The notes beneath the pieces were generated by a model. It saw nothing but the letters and a program-made list of their open reading frames with translations, ran no database searches and was not told the DNA's origin. This document shows positions 15,294 to 27,364 of a DNA stretch of 64,000 nucleotides, piece after piece; the stretch's first letter is position 1, and every line of letters starts with the position of its first letter. Made by a program: the position numbers and the translations under genes. Origin of the DNA: Caulobacter segnis (GTDB taxonomy: Bacteria > Pseudomonadota > Alphaproteobacteria > Caulobacterales > Caulobacteraceae); assembly GCF_019931575.1 (NCBI RefSeq), contig NZ_CP082923.1:3534001-3598000 (forward strand), given 5' to 3'.

Positions 15294-18200
15294 GCCAAGG
15301 CGCTGAAGGTCGGCGTGAAGCCGCACGCCCCGTCGCAGCACGAGGCGCGGGCATGGGCCAGGAAGTCCGGCTCGTGCCACCAGTATTCGGCCGAAGCCTC
15401 GCAGACGAAGCGCCGCTTGCCGCCCAGGGCCGCGTGCTGGGCGTGCTCGGCGAACGGGCCGATCAGGTCGGCGACGCTGTAGACCTCGCCGTGCTTGATC
15501 ACCGTCACGACCTTGGCGGCGTCCTCGACGCGCGCCAGGGGATCGCCGTCGACCAGCACGAGGTCGGCGTAGTTCCCCGTCGTAATCGACCCCAGCGGCT
15601 CGTCCAGATATTCGGCCGAGGCGCTGGTGGCGGTGACCAGGGCCTCGTACGGCGTCATGCCGAACCGGGTCATGGCCCGCAGGTTCATGTGCAGGCTGAC
15701 GGCGTTGAAGTCGATCGGCGAGTCCGTGCCGGTGGTGATACGACCGCCCGCCCGGACGGTGCGCGCCACCTCGGCGACGTTGCGCGACAGCGTGGCCAGG
15801 ATGGTGGTGCGGTCCGCGGCGGCCATCTGCTTGGCCCGCTCCAGCAGGCGGGCGTACTCCCACGGCGGATACAGCGCCTTGACCCGGGGATCGTCGACCA
15901 GCGAGCGGTCGTCGCCCAAGAGGGCCGTCGAGGTGAACAGGGTCGGGGTGCGCGCGGCCTTGCTGGTCACGAAGGCGGCGTTGACGTCCTGGTAGATGTT
16001 GCCCAGGGCGCTGACGGTACGGGAATAGCCGGTGCGGCTGGTCGCGCCCAGGTGCTCCATGCCGTCCATGCCCAGCCCCAAGGCCGGGTAGTGGTAGTGC
16101 GAGGTCAGCGGCAGGCCCTTGGCGTGAGCCCAGGCGATGACCTCCTTCTGGCGCTCGCCCGACAGGCGGACATAGGTCTTGATCAGGTCGTAGGACAGCG
16201 CCTCGGCCCGCTGCAGCTCCAGCGCCATCTGGCCCGGCTCGGTGACCGGCCGCATGAAGTTGTAGAAGATCCGCGAGCCGTCGATCGCCTCGCCGGTGGC
16301 GTAGTAACGCGGGCCGACCCGCTTGCCGGACTCGATCGCCTCCTGGTCCTCGACCGTGTGATAGGCCGGGCCGCCAGGCGAGCGGGTAGTGGTCACGCCC
16401 AGTGACAGCCAGAGGCGCCCTTCCCGGTCGCCATAGCCATAGCCCTGCATCTGGCGGTGGGTGTGCATGTCGATCAGGCCGGGCATCACCGTGCCGGTCG
16501 GCGCGTCGATGACCTTGACGTCGGCCGCAACCTCGCCGCGCGGGGCGACGCCGGCGATGCGACCGTCGGAGATCAGCACGTCGACGTTCTTGCGCAGCTC
16601 CGGCGACTTGCCGTCCCACAGGCTGGCGGCGCGGACCACCAGGCGCCCCTTGGGGCGCACATTGGCCCAGGTCAGGCCGTGCGGCACGGTCCTGGGCTTG
16701 CCCCCAGCAGCGGCGATCAGCTTCAGCTGGCCGGCCGAGACGTAGATCAGGCTCTTGCCGTCGCCGCTCCAGCTGACGGCGTCAGTGACCTCGTCGTTCA
16801 GCGCCTTGGGCGGGCCCAGCAGCTTGCCGGCCTCGTCCACCGGCGAGAGGTGCAGGCGGCTGGCGAAGACATAGGCCAGGGTCTTGCCGTCCGGCGACCA
16901 GGCCGGGCCGTCGTCGCCCCGCGTGCCCAGCGAGCGGTCGGGCAGGATCGGGGCGTAGGTCCCCTTCCCGCTCGCCACGTCCACCGTCAGGATCTCGCTC
17001 AGGCCCTCGCGGAACCGCGCCGAGTACGGCTTGAAGGCGGCGTAGGCGATGGTCTTGTCGCCCGGTCCCCAGGTCGGCTTGCCGGGCTCCCAGAGGTCGC
17101 CATAGACGCGACGGGTCTCGCCGGTCGCGGCGTCGGCGACGAACAGGCCGCCGTTCTGGCTGAGGAAGGCGATCGACTTGCCGTCGCGCGACCAGGCGCT
17201 GGACACCGCCGCGCCGTCGAAGTGGGTGAGCTGCCGGCTGGCGCCGGTGGCCACGTCGCGCAGCCAGATGTCCAGCGTGCCGCCCTTGTCGGTCGAATAG
17301 GCCAGGGTCTTGCCGTCCGGCGACCAGGCCGGGTCGACCTTGCTGAAGCCATCCTTGATGAGCGGCTTTGCCGGGCCGCCGCCGATGTCGAGCAGGTAGA
17401 GGTCGTTCAGCGCCCGAAACACCACCTGGCGGCCGTCCGGCGACAGGGCCGGGCTGCCGATCCCGACGACGGGCCGGGTCTTGGCCGACAGGAAGTCACG
17501 GCTCTTCTTGGTATATTTCGGCGAAAGCACGGGGACGGTCGCCGTGAAGGCCACGACCTTGGCCTCGCCGCCGGGCGAGCGCAGCTTGATCTTGCCGTCG
17601 GCCGTGTAGGCGAACCCGCCCGACGGCAGCCACGAGACTCGGAACGGGAAGACGTCCTCGCCCCCGACCACCGCGCCGGCGGCGTTGCGCAGCTCGGCCT
17701 TGCCGTTCTCGATGGCGGTGAAGATCACGTCCTTGCCGTCCGGCGCGAAGGCCGGGCTGGCTAGCGAGGCGGCGTTGAAGCGGTCGGCCGAGGCCTTGAC
17801 CTGGGCCACCGTCCGCCGCGTCCCGTCCACGCCCTGGACCTCGATGCGGACCTTGTCGACGGTGAAGGCGATGCTCTTGCCGTCCGGCGCCCACGAGGGT
17901 TCGAACTCGTCGCCGGGGCCCGCGCTGAAGGCGGTGATCCCGCCCGTCGCGACGTCCAGCAGGTGCACGCCATAGCGCCCGCCCCGGTCACTGGAGAAGG
18001 CGATCGTCTTGCCGTCCGGCGACCAGCGCGGCTCGCGGCAGTCGAACGATCCCTTGGTCAGCTGCTTCAGCCCCTGCCCGTCCGCGCCGATGGTCCAGAC
18101 GTGGAAGTTGCCGTCGCGATAGGACTGGAAGGCGATGGTCTTGCCGTCCGGCGACCAGTCTGGCTGGGCGATCTCGAAGATCTCATCCGTCAGCCGCTTG

Positions 18201-18457
18201 GCTGGGCCACCCTCGATCGGGACCAGCCACAGCATGGCGTAGACGTCGAACGCCACGGTCTTCCCGTCGGGGGAGACCGTGGCGCAGATGTTGGTGCCTT
18301 CGCTGGCCGTGACGCTTCGCGTGTCGTTGGCTACGGGCTGGTCGGCCGCCGCCGCGCCGGGCGGAATCAGGGCCGCGACGCCCGAGGCGGCGATCGCCCC
18401 GCCGCCGATGGAGAAAAGCCGGCGGCGGCTGACGCCGCGCTTGGAACTCTTGGTCAT
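15290..18457 (-). CDS. Secreted amidohydrolase with N-terminal TolB-like beta-propeller
   Basis: 1055 residues. A Tat-type signal (SRRRLFSIGGGAIAASGVAAL) leads into repeated PD40 blades marked by SPDGKTIAF-like strings up to about residue 600. After that comes a metal-dependent amidohydrolase with MPGLIDMHTHRQMQ (first metal ligands), a conserved TSHYHYPALG block, GTDSPIDFNAV, and ITTGNYADLVLVDGDPL at the end. Probably a periplasmic peptidase or amide hydrolase. ATG 18457 is used; a TTG two codons earlier is possible. It follows the TBDR gene on the same strand but an intrinsic terminator lies between them. Confidence 0.85.
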   Translation of the reverse strand: MTKSSKRGVSRRRLFSIGGGAIAASGVAALIPPGAAAADQPVANDTRSVTASEGTNICATVSPDGKTVAFDVYAMLWLVPIEGGPAKRLTDEIFEIAQPDWSPDGKTIAFQSYRDGNFHVWTIGADGQGLKQLTKGSFDCREPRWSPDGKTIAFSSDRGGRYGVHLLDVATGGITAFSAGPGDEFEPSWAPDGKSIAFTVDKVRIEVQGVDGTRRTVAQVKASADRFNAASLASPAFAPDGKDVIFTAIENGKAELRNAAGAVVGGEDVFPFRVSWLPSGGFAYTADGKIKLRSPGGEAKVVAFTATVPVLSPKYTKKSRDFLSAKTRPVVGIGSPALSPDGRQVVFRALNDLYLLDIGGGPAKPLIKDGFSKVDPAWSPDGKTLAYSTDKGGTLDIWLRDVATGASRQLTHFDGAAVSSAWSRDGKSIAFLSQNGGLFVADAATGETRRVYGDLWEPGKPTWGPGDKTIAYAAFKPYSARFREGLSEILTVDVASGKGTYAPILPDRSLGTRGDDGPAWSPDGKTLAYVFASRLHLSPVDEAGKLLGPPKALNDEVTDAVSWSGDGKSLIYVSAGQLKLIAAAGGKPRTVPHGLTWANVRPKGRLVVRAASLWDGKSPELRKNVDVLISDGRIAGVAPRGEVAADVKVIDAPTGTVMPGLIDMHTHRQMQGYGYGDREGRLWLSLGVTTTRSPGGPAYHTVEDQEAIESGKRVGPRYYATGEAIDGSRIFYNFMRPVTEPGQMALELQRAEALSYDLIKTYVRLSGERQKEVIAWAHAKGLPLTSHYHYPALGLGMDGMEHLGATSRTGYSRTVSALGNIYQDVNAAFVTSKAARTPTLFTSTALLGDDRSLVDDPRVKALYPPWEYARLLERAKQMAAADRTTILATLSRNVAEVARTVRAGGRITTGTDSPIDFNAVSLHMNLRAMTRFGMTPYEALVTATSASAEYLDEPLGSITTGNYADLVLVDGDPLARVEDAAKVVTVIKHGEVYSVADLIGPFAEHAQHAALGGKRRFVCEASAEYWWHEPDFLAHARASCCDGACGFTPTFSALA

Positions 18458-18467
18458 CGTCAACTCG

Positions 18468-18502
18468 CAAAAAGGGCCGGTCCGGGGGCTGCCGGACCGG
18501 CC
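18468..18502 (-). terminator. Intrinsic terminator after the STN-type TBDR gene
   Basis: 11-bp perfect stem GGCCGGTCCGG / CCGGACCGGCC with a 6-nt loop, followed on the minus strand by TTTTT. It sits 9 bp after the TBDR stop and 10 bp before the amidohydrolase start, so the hydrolase depends on read-through or on another promoter. Confidence 0.8.
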
Positions 18503-18511
18503 AGGCCAACC

Positions 18512-21319
18512 CTAGAACTTCGCCGCGACGCGAGCGTAGTAGAAGCCGCCGCTGATCCCGTACGGCGAGTACTGATTGTAGTAGGCGAAGGCGGGCGTGC
18601 CGCGGTTGGCGGCGCGAACGCTGTCGGGATAGGCGTCCAGCAGGTTGTTGGCGCCGACGCTGACCGTGATGCTGTCCGTCGCGGCGTAGCTGAGGTCGAG
18701 GTCGACGATCAGCTTGGGCGAGACGGTCTCGTCGTTGGCCGCCAGCGAGGTGCGCTGGATGACCTCGCCGTAGCGGGTCAGGCGCAGGTTGGTGTCGAAC
18801 TTCCCGAGAGTCCAGTCAGCGCCCAGGATGTATTTGTCCTTGGGCGTGCCGACGGTCAGGTCGCCGATCTTCACGCGATCGATATAGACGATGCCCGCCG
18901 CCGCCAGGGCCGCCGGCGGCTGCACGACGCGGGTGAACTTGTTCTTGGTGTGGTTGGCCGAGAACGTCCACCGCACCGAGCCGAAGTCACCGAAGTCCGT
19001 GCGGTAGTCGGCCACGAAGTCGATGCCCTGCGTCTTCGTGTCGGCGAAGTTGCCGTAGTAGAAGGCCGCCTGTTGCGGGTTCAGGCCCTGGCTGGCCAGG
19101 GCGGTGCTGACCGCCGCGTTCGGGCCCAGCGTGCCGCTCTGCAGGATGCGGTTGTCGATCTTGATCTGGTAGACGTCCAGCGTGACGTGCAGCCGGGGCA
19201 GCGGCTCGGCGACGATGCCGACCGAGTAGTTGACCGACTTCTCCGGACGGAGCGGCTTGGCGCCCAGGGCGATGGCGGCCGGGTTGTCCGGCGGCAGCAA
19301 CTGCACCGGATAGAGCTGGGTCGTCGTGGCCGGCGGCACGATGACGCCAATGGTGCTGGACGAGGCGTAGTGCTGCTGCTGCAGCGACGGCGCCCGGAAG
19401 CCCGTGCTGGCCGTGCCGCGGATCGCTAGGTTGGGCAGGATCGCGTAGCGGCTGGACAGCTTGAAGGTCTTGGCGTCGCCGAAGTCCGAATAGTGCTCGA
19501 AGCGGCCGGCGACGGCGACTTCCCAGGCCTGGGTCAGCTTCTGCTCGACGTTCAGATAGGCCGAGATGTTGTCACGCGAGAACGATCCGGCCGAGAACGG
19601 CGGGAAGCCGGTCACGCCCTGCGAGCCGCCAGCGAAGACGACGCCGGCCTGCGGGCTGCCGGCCGGGGCGACATAGCCGCCATTGATGTACGAGGCCGGC
19701 TCGCCCGCGACGATCTCGAACTTATCGTCGCGATATTCCGCGCCCAGCGCCACGAACAGCGGATCGGCGAAGACGCCGGTCGCGACCTCGCGCGTCAGGT
19801 CCAGGTTCGAGGTCCATTCCTGGAACTTCAGCGTGCCCAGGTAGAAGTAGCTGGGGCTGGCCGGGCCCAGCGAGGCGTTCAGCGAGTTCTCGTAGTAGTC
19901 GACGTCGTCGCGGCTGAAGCTGCTCGACAGGTCCCAGTCGAAGCCCAGCAGTTCCGTGCCCTTGGCGCCGAACGAGACCTGGAAGTCGCGGTCCTTGAGG
20001 AACAGGCGCGGGGTGTAGCCGTCAGGATAGACCGCGATGTTGTTGTTGGCGGCGTTCGGGTTGCGGAAGGTCAGCCAGGCGGCGGTGTTGCGGCTGGAGA
20101 AGGTGCCGAACGAATAGAGGTCGATCGTGTCGCTCAGCGGCGAGCCGGCGCTGTAGCCCAGCGAGAACAGCTGGACCTGCGGCGAGCCCGGATGGCTGGT
20201 GTGGCGGTTGGCCGTGGCCTCGCGCGGATCCAGGGTCGAACCGGCCGTGCCCACCTTGACCGGCTGGCCGGCGGCGTTCAGCGGGAAGTACATCTGAGTG
20301 GTGTTGAGCGTCTTGTCGCCCCGATCGGTCGGGTCGGTGACGCGGACGTCAGCCGTCAGGTTCAGATAGCCGGACTCGCCCAGCTTCATGCCGAGATTGC
20401 CGGAGAATTGGCCGGTCTCGCCGTCACCCTCGGCGGTCTTGCCGTAGAGCGCGGTCATCGAGCCGCCCTCGGGGCTCTTCTTGAGGATGACGTTGATGAC
20501 CCCGGCCAGGGCGTCCGAGCCGTACTGGGCCGAGGCGCCATCACGCAGCACTTCGATCCGCTCGATCGCGCTGGAGGGGATCAGATCGAGGTCGGGCGGC
20601 GACTGGCCGTTCTGGGTCGTGCCATTGACGAACAGGATGGCGGTGTTGTGCCGGCGCTTGCCGTTGACCAGCACCAGGGTCTGGTCAGCCGACAGGCCGC
20701 GCAGCGACACCGTCTTGATCGCGAAGCTGGCGCCCGCGCCGCTGTTGGAGGTGTTGGCCGACGGCACCAGGGTCGAGATCAAGTCGCGCGTCGACTGCTT
20801 GCCGCTCTTGGTCAGCTCGGCCGCCGAGATGACGTCGATCGGCGCCATGCTCTCGGTCACCGTGCGCGAGGTCGAGCGCGTGCCGGTGACGATCACTTCC
20901 TCGATGATGCTGATCTCGGGCTCGGGCGGCGGAGCCGGCTCCGGAGCCGGGGCCGAGACCGCGCTGGCCGCGCCGGACCAGCCGGTGCGGATCAGGCCCG
21001 TACGCGGCGGGGCCAGGATGATCGTCTTGCCGTCGTTGGAGACCACCGTCAGGCCCGTACCGCTCAGCAGCTGCTGCAGGGCGCGATCGACCGGCAGGGC
21101 GCCGCTCACCGGCGCGGTGCGCTTGCCCTCGGCCGCGTCGGACTGCACCAGGATCTGCACGCCCGCCTGGCGCGCGAACTGGCGAATGCCCGCCGCCGCC
21201 GGCTGGGCCTCGATCTTGAACGTCGCCTGGGCCAGGGCCGCTCCGGCGCTCAGCGCCCACACGGCCGAGGCGGCCAGCAGCATCCCCCGCCTTGCGGAAC
21301 GGTTCGTCCACACACGCAT
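18512..21319 (-). CDS. FecA-type TonB-dependent receptor with STN signalling domain
   Basis: 935 residues. Signal peptide (MLLAASAVWALSAGAALA-Q), then a secretin/TonB short N-terminal (STN) domain at about 30-105 (FKIEAQPAAAGIRQFARQAG...LSGTGLTVV) that contacts a FecR partner. A Pro-rich linker, a TonB box/plug (IIEEVIVTGTR...LRGLSADQTLVLVNGKRR...LRDGASAQYGSDALAGVINVIL) and a barrel ending in ARVAAKF follow. ATG 21319 is chosen because it opens the signal peptide and has GGGGGA 7 nt upstream; a longer frame to 21610 looks non-coding. The fecIR-like genes lie directly upstream. Substrate unknown; a peptide is suggested by the downstream hydrolase. Confidence 0.9.
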   Translation of the reverse strand: MRVWTNRSARRGMLLAASAVWALSAGAALAQATFKIEAQPAAAGIRQFARQAGVQILVQSDAAEGKRTAPVSGALPVDRALQQLLSGTGLTVVSNDGKTIILAPPRTGLIRTGWSGAASAVSAPAPEPAPPPEPEISIIEEVIVTGTRSTSRTVTESMAPIDVISAAELTKSGKQSTRDLISTLVPSANTSNSGAGASFAIKTVSLRGLSADQTLVLVNGKRRHNTAILFVNGTTQNGQSPPDLDLIPSSAIERIEVLRDGASAQYGSDALAGVINVILKKSPEGGSMTALYGKTAEGDGETGQFSGNLGMKLGESGYLNLTADVRVTDPTDRGDKTLNTTQMYFPLNAAGQPVKVGTAGSTLDPREATANRHTSHPGSPQVQLFSLGYSAGSPLSDTIDLYSFGTFSSRNTAAWLTFRNPNAANNNIAVYPDGYTPRLFLKDRDFQVSFGAKGTELLGFDWDLSSSFSRDDVDYYENSLNASLGPASPSYFYLGTLKFQEWTSNLDLTREVATGVFADPLFVALGAEYRDDKFEIVAGEPASYINGGYVAPAGSPQAGVVFAGGSQGVTGFPPFSAGSFSRDNISAYLNVEQKLTQAWEVAVAGRFEHYSDFGDAKTFKLSSRYAILPNLAIRGTASTGFRAPSLQQQHYASSSTIGVIVPPATTTQLYPVQLLPPDNPAAIALGAKPLRPEKSVNYSVGIVAEPLPRLHVTLDVYQIKIDNRILQSGTLGPNAAVSTALASQGLNPQQAAFYYGNFADTKTQGIDFVADYRTDFGDFGSVRWTFSANHTKNKFTRVVQPPAALAAAGIVYIDRVKIGDLTVGTPKDKYILGADWTLGKFDTNLRLTRYGEVIQRTSLAANDETVSPKLIVDLDLSYAATDSITVSVGANNLLDAYPDSVRAANRGTPAFAYYNQYSPYGISGGFYYARVAAKF

Positions 21320-21700
21320 CGACAATCCCCCATCGTTCCGAGGCCAGCCACACGCGGCCTCCAGACATGACGAAGGGTGGGCGCCGATTTTCCGGGGGCT
21401 GGACGCGTCCTTGATCCGATCACGGCCCAACCCGCCCGCTTTTGCGCCAGCTTCGACATCCGGCGCCCGTTTCGCATGCGCGACGACACGACGACCCAGC
21501 CCGACGGAAGTCTTTTCCGCCGAGTTCCAACCTTCCAAAACTTTCATGAACACCCCCGATTTTGAAATCGGAGGACAATAGGACGCGCGTCGCGCCCTAT
21601 ACTGAGTCAATATACATGATCAGGAAGTAAGATTTACTCATATCGTCAGGACGAATGAGTTATATTCAATGCAGTTCTAATCAGCGTTTAAAATATATGC
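21320..21700. promoter_or_regulatory. 381-bp intergenic region before the STN-type TBDR
   Basis: Markedly more A+T-rich than the surroundings between about 21590 and 21715. It contains a 16-bp perfect palindrome CCGATTT-TG-AAATCGG (21556-21571) and a larger imperfect hairpin at 21636-21660 (ACTCA..TCGTC-AG-GACGA.TGAGT). Neither has a T-tract. The promoter recognised by the cognate ECF sigma is expected here but I cannot pinpoint its -35/-10. No convincing gene is present. Confidence 0.5.
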
Positions 21701-22643
21701 TCAGGAAATATGAGCGCGAGCGATGCGGATGGTGCGCGCATCGTCATCGACCACGGCGCCGAGTGTCGCGGCGACAGCGGCTGCGAAACTTTCGGGCTCG
21801 TTCGTCTGGAATAAACCAACAAATCGCTCGCGCGCGAGAGCTGGGTCCTCGATCACGATCTGGCGACTATTGTAGCGATTGAACAGCTTGGCGGCCTGCT
21901 CCAGGCTTTCGCCGTCCAGGGCGATCTCGCCATTGCGCCAGGCCAGGCTGCGCTCGATCTCCGACGGCGACTCCGCCACGGTCGGCGCGGCCGTGCTGGC
22001 CAGGATCACCCGCTCGCCGGCCGCCAGTCGCCGACGCGAGTTCGGATCGCCCTCGACCCAGGTCTCGACCACGCCCTCGGTGACCATCACATCGACGCCG
22101 GCGCCGACCTCGTCGCCGCGCCGGACCGAGAAGGCGGTGCCGACCGCGCGCACGCGCACCGGCCCGGCCGCCACTACGAAGGGCCGCTCGGGATCCTTGG
22201 CGACCTGGAACCAGGCCTCGCCCTCCTGCAGCACGATCCGCCGCGACTTGGGCTTCATCGTCACGTCCAGGGCGGTCTTGGTGTTGATCGCCACCAGCGA
22301 GCCGTCGGCCAGCGGCACCCGGCGGATCTCGCCCAAGCGGGTGTCCAGGCGCTGGGGCCTGAGGGACCAGGCGCCGAACCCGCCGACCAGCGCCGCGGCC
22401 ACGGCCCCGCCCGCCCCGGCGAGCAAAGCGCGGCGGTTGGGACGCTTGGCGGAGACGGCGGCGACGGGCGGCGTGGCGTTGGCCAGGGCGCGGCCTCGAT
22501 CCAGGAAGCTGATCGCGGCCTGGGCGCGAAGGAAGGCCCCCGCCCGGCGCGCGTCGCCCCTCAGCCAGGCCTGCAGATCGGGATCGTGCTCGACATCCAG
22601 CCCGTGCGCGTCGACGCGGGCGGCCCAGTCGGCCGCCTCCTCG

Positions 22644-25685
<3,042 letters not shown>

Positions 25686-25692
25686 CCTTGAA

Positions 25693-25715
25693 GGGCGGCC
25701 GCCTCGGCGGTCGCC
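25693..25715. terminator. Hairpin between convergent katG and GH39 genes
   Basis: GGGCGGCCGCC / GGCGGTCGCCC pair over 11 positions with one G-U type mismatch and a 2-nt loop. No T-run follows on either strand, so it may be a weak bidirectional terminator or an mRNA 3'-end stabiliser. Confidence 0.4.
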
Positions 25716-25733
25716 CGCTCGTCCCGGCGTCGG

Positions 25734-27284
25734 CTAGACCGGCTCCAGCTCGATCAGCACGACGTCGTTGGCCCGCATCGGCAGGTCGACAACAGCCTCG
25801 CCGCGCACCTTGATGACCTTCTCGATTTCAGATTGGTCTCGGGTCAGGCCCTGGAGCGTCGCTAGCTGCTCCGGCGTCAGGGCCTTGGGCAGGCCCATGT
25901 CGATATAGGCGCTGTAGGCGTCGTTGGCGCGATAGCCGGTGCGGCGCGCGCGCAGCCGGTAGGATCCCGACTTCAGCCCCGCCACCTTCAGCTTCAGGGG
26001 CTCGACGTCGAAGGTCGGGTGAAGACGCTGGTAGTAGGGCCGGTTGCTGACCTGCTGGTCGGGCTGGCGCCAGGCGTAGGCGAGCACCGCCACCCGGTCG
26101 CCGTCGCGCGCGGCGAACACCTGGCCGTCGTCGCTGGCCAGGGCCTGGCCCTTGATGGCGTTCAGGTACTTGTAAGCGAACCAGGCGGGTTTGCGGATTC
26201 CCTGCGGGTTCATCAGGCCGAAGCCGCCCTCGAACGGCTTGGTCGGCGGGCCCGGCTCCTCGAACAGGTCGGTATAGGTCCAGTAGCTCATGCCCTGGAC
26301 CAGGCCCTGGGTCCGTTTCAGCTTCTCGACGATATAGGCGGCGCTGACATAGCTGTCGTGGACGCTGTCGCGTGGCGTGTAGCTGGTGCTCCACTCGGTG
26401 AAGTACAGCGGCAGGCCAGGAAACGCCGAGGCCTCGATCTGCTCGCGCACCCGCCGCACGTCGCCGACGATGGCGTCGGGCGACGGCGACAGCTTGGTGT
26501 CCTGCACGCCCTTCTCGTCGAGGAAGCCGCCGTCGACGCCATAGGTGTGGGTGGTGACGAAGTCGACGGGCGAGCCGCTGGCCTTCACATGGGCCAGGAA
26601 CTCCGGAACCCAGGCCGCGCCGGCCGTGGAGGGACCACCTACCCGCAGGGTCGGATCGATCGCCTTGATGGCCCGGGCGGTAACGTCATAGAGCTCGAAA
26701 TAGGCGGCTTGGTCGGCCTTCTCCCAGAAGCCGTCCAGGTTAGGCTCGTTCCAGACCTCGAAGAACCAGGTCCGCACCTCGGCCTCGCCATAGCGCTGGC
26801 GGACATGGCGCACGAAGGCGTCGATCAGGTCGCGCCAGGGGGCGAGCTTGGGATGGGAGGTGTTGCCCTTCCAGTAGAAGATCGTCAGGTCCGAGGTCTT
26901 CATGGCCTCGGGCGTGAAGCCCAGCTCGACGAACGGCTTGATCCCCTTGGCCAGCAGGGCGTCGTACAGCTTGTCCAGCTTCGTCCAGTCGTAGACGATC
27001 TTGCCGTCCCGGACCTTCACCGTGCCCAGCACGTCGTGGAACACCGCATGGAAGCGGATGTAGCGGAAGCCCAGCTCGTCGACCGTGCTCTTCAGCTGCG
27101 CCTGGCTGTCGTCACGGATCAGGGTGCCGGGGTAGTCCGAGCCGACGGACAGGTCGAAGAAGCGGTCGACCGGTCCAGTCGTCTTCCGCGCGTCGAGAGC
27201 GATGACGCGCGGCGCCGTCGCGGCATTGGCGACCAGCGGCAGGCTGGAGATGGCGGCCAGCAGGGCGCGGCGCGACAGGCGCAT
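25734..27284 (-). CDS. GH39-family glycoside hydrolase (beta-xylosidase-like), secreted
   Basis: 516 residues. Cleavable N-terminal signal (MRLSRRALLAAISSLPLVANA). The TIM barrel carries FFEVWNEPNLDGFW with E180 as probable acid/base and YFTEWSTSY with E297 as probable nucleophile, both hallmarks of GH39 beta-xylosidases. A C-terminal beta-sandwich follows. It most likely removes xylose from plant polysaccharide fragments in the periplasm. A TGATAGCGCTATCA palindrome lies 42 bp upstream of the start codon. Substrate preference is inferred from family only. Confidence 0.85.
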   Translation of the reverse strand: MRLSRRALLAAISSLPLVANAATAPRVIALDARKTTGPVDRFFDLSVGSDYPGTLIRDDSQAQLKSTVDELGFRYIRFHAVFHDVLGTVKVRDGKIVYDWTKLDKLYDALLAKGIKPFVELGFTPEAMKTSDLTIFYWKGNTSHPKLAPWRDLIDAFVRHVRQRYGEAEVRTWFFEVWNEPNLDGFWEKADQAAYFELYDVTARAIKAIDPTLRVGGPSTAGAAWVPEFLAHVKASGSPVDFVTTHTYGVDGGFLDEKGVQDTKLSPSPDAIVGDVRRVREQIEASAFPGLPLYFTEWSTSYTPRDSVHDSYVSAAYIVEKLKRTQGLVQGMSYWTYTDLFEEPGPPTKPFEGGFGLMNPQGIRKPAWFAYKYLNAIKGQALASDDGQVFAARDGDRVAVLAYAWRQPDQQVSNRPYYQRLHPTFDVEPLKLKVAGLKSGSYRLRARRTGYRANDAYSAYIDMGLPKALTPEQLATLQGLTRDQSEIEKVIKVRGEAVVDLPMRANDVVLIELEPV

Positions 27285-27325
27285 GGTGTGTCTCCCTCTT
27301 CGTTGGAAGCAGGGCTACACGGCCA

Positions 27326-27339
27326 TGATAGCGCTATCA
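27326..27339. promoter_or_regulatory. TGATAGCGCTATCA operator upstream of the GH39 gene
   Basis: Perfect 14-bp palindrome with a central CpG, typical of LacI-family operators. From memory, its TAGCGCTA core resembles the operator of the Caulobacter xylose repressor XylR. Its position 42-55 bp before a beta-xylosidase-type gene fits xylose control. Confidence 0.6.
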
Positions 27340-27364
27340 ACGCCTATTGTAGGACAATTCCACT

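Noticed and set aside
21320-21610. Upstream extension of the STN-type TBDR starting MKVLEGW or MTQYRAR
   Set aside because: It has no signal peptide, and the true leader starts at 21319 with its own ribosome-binding site.
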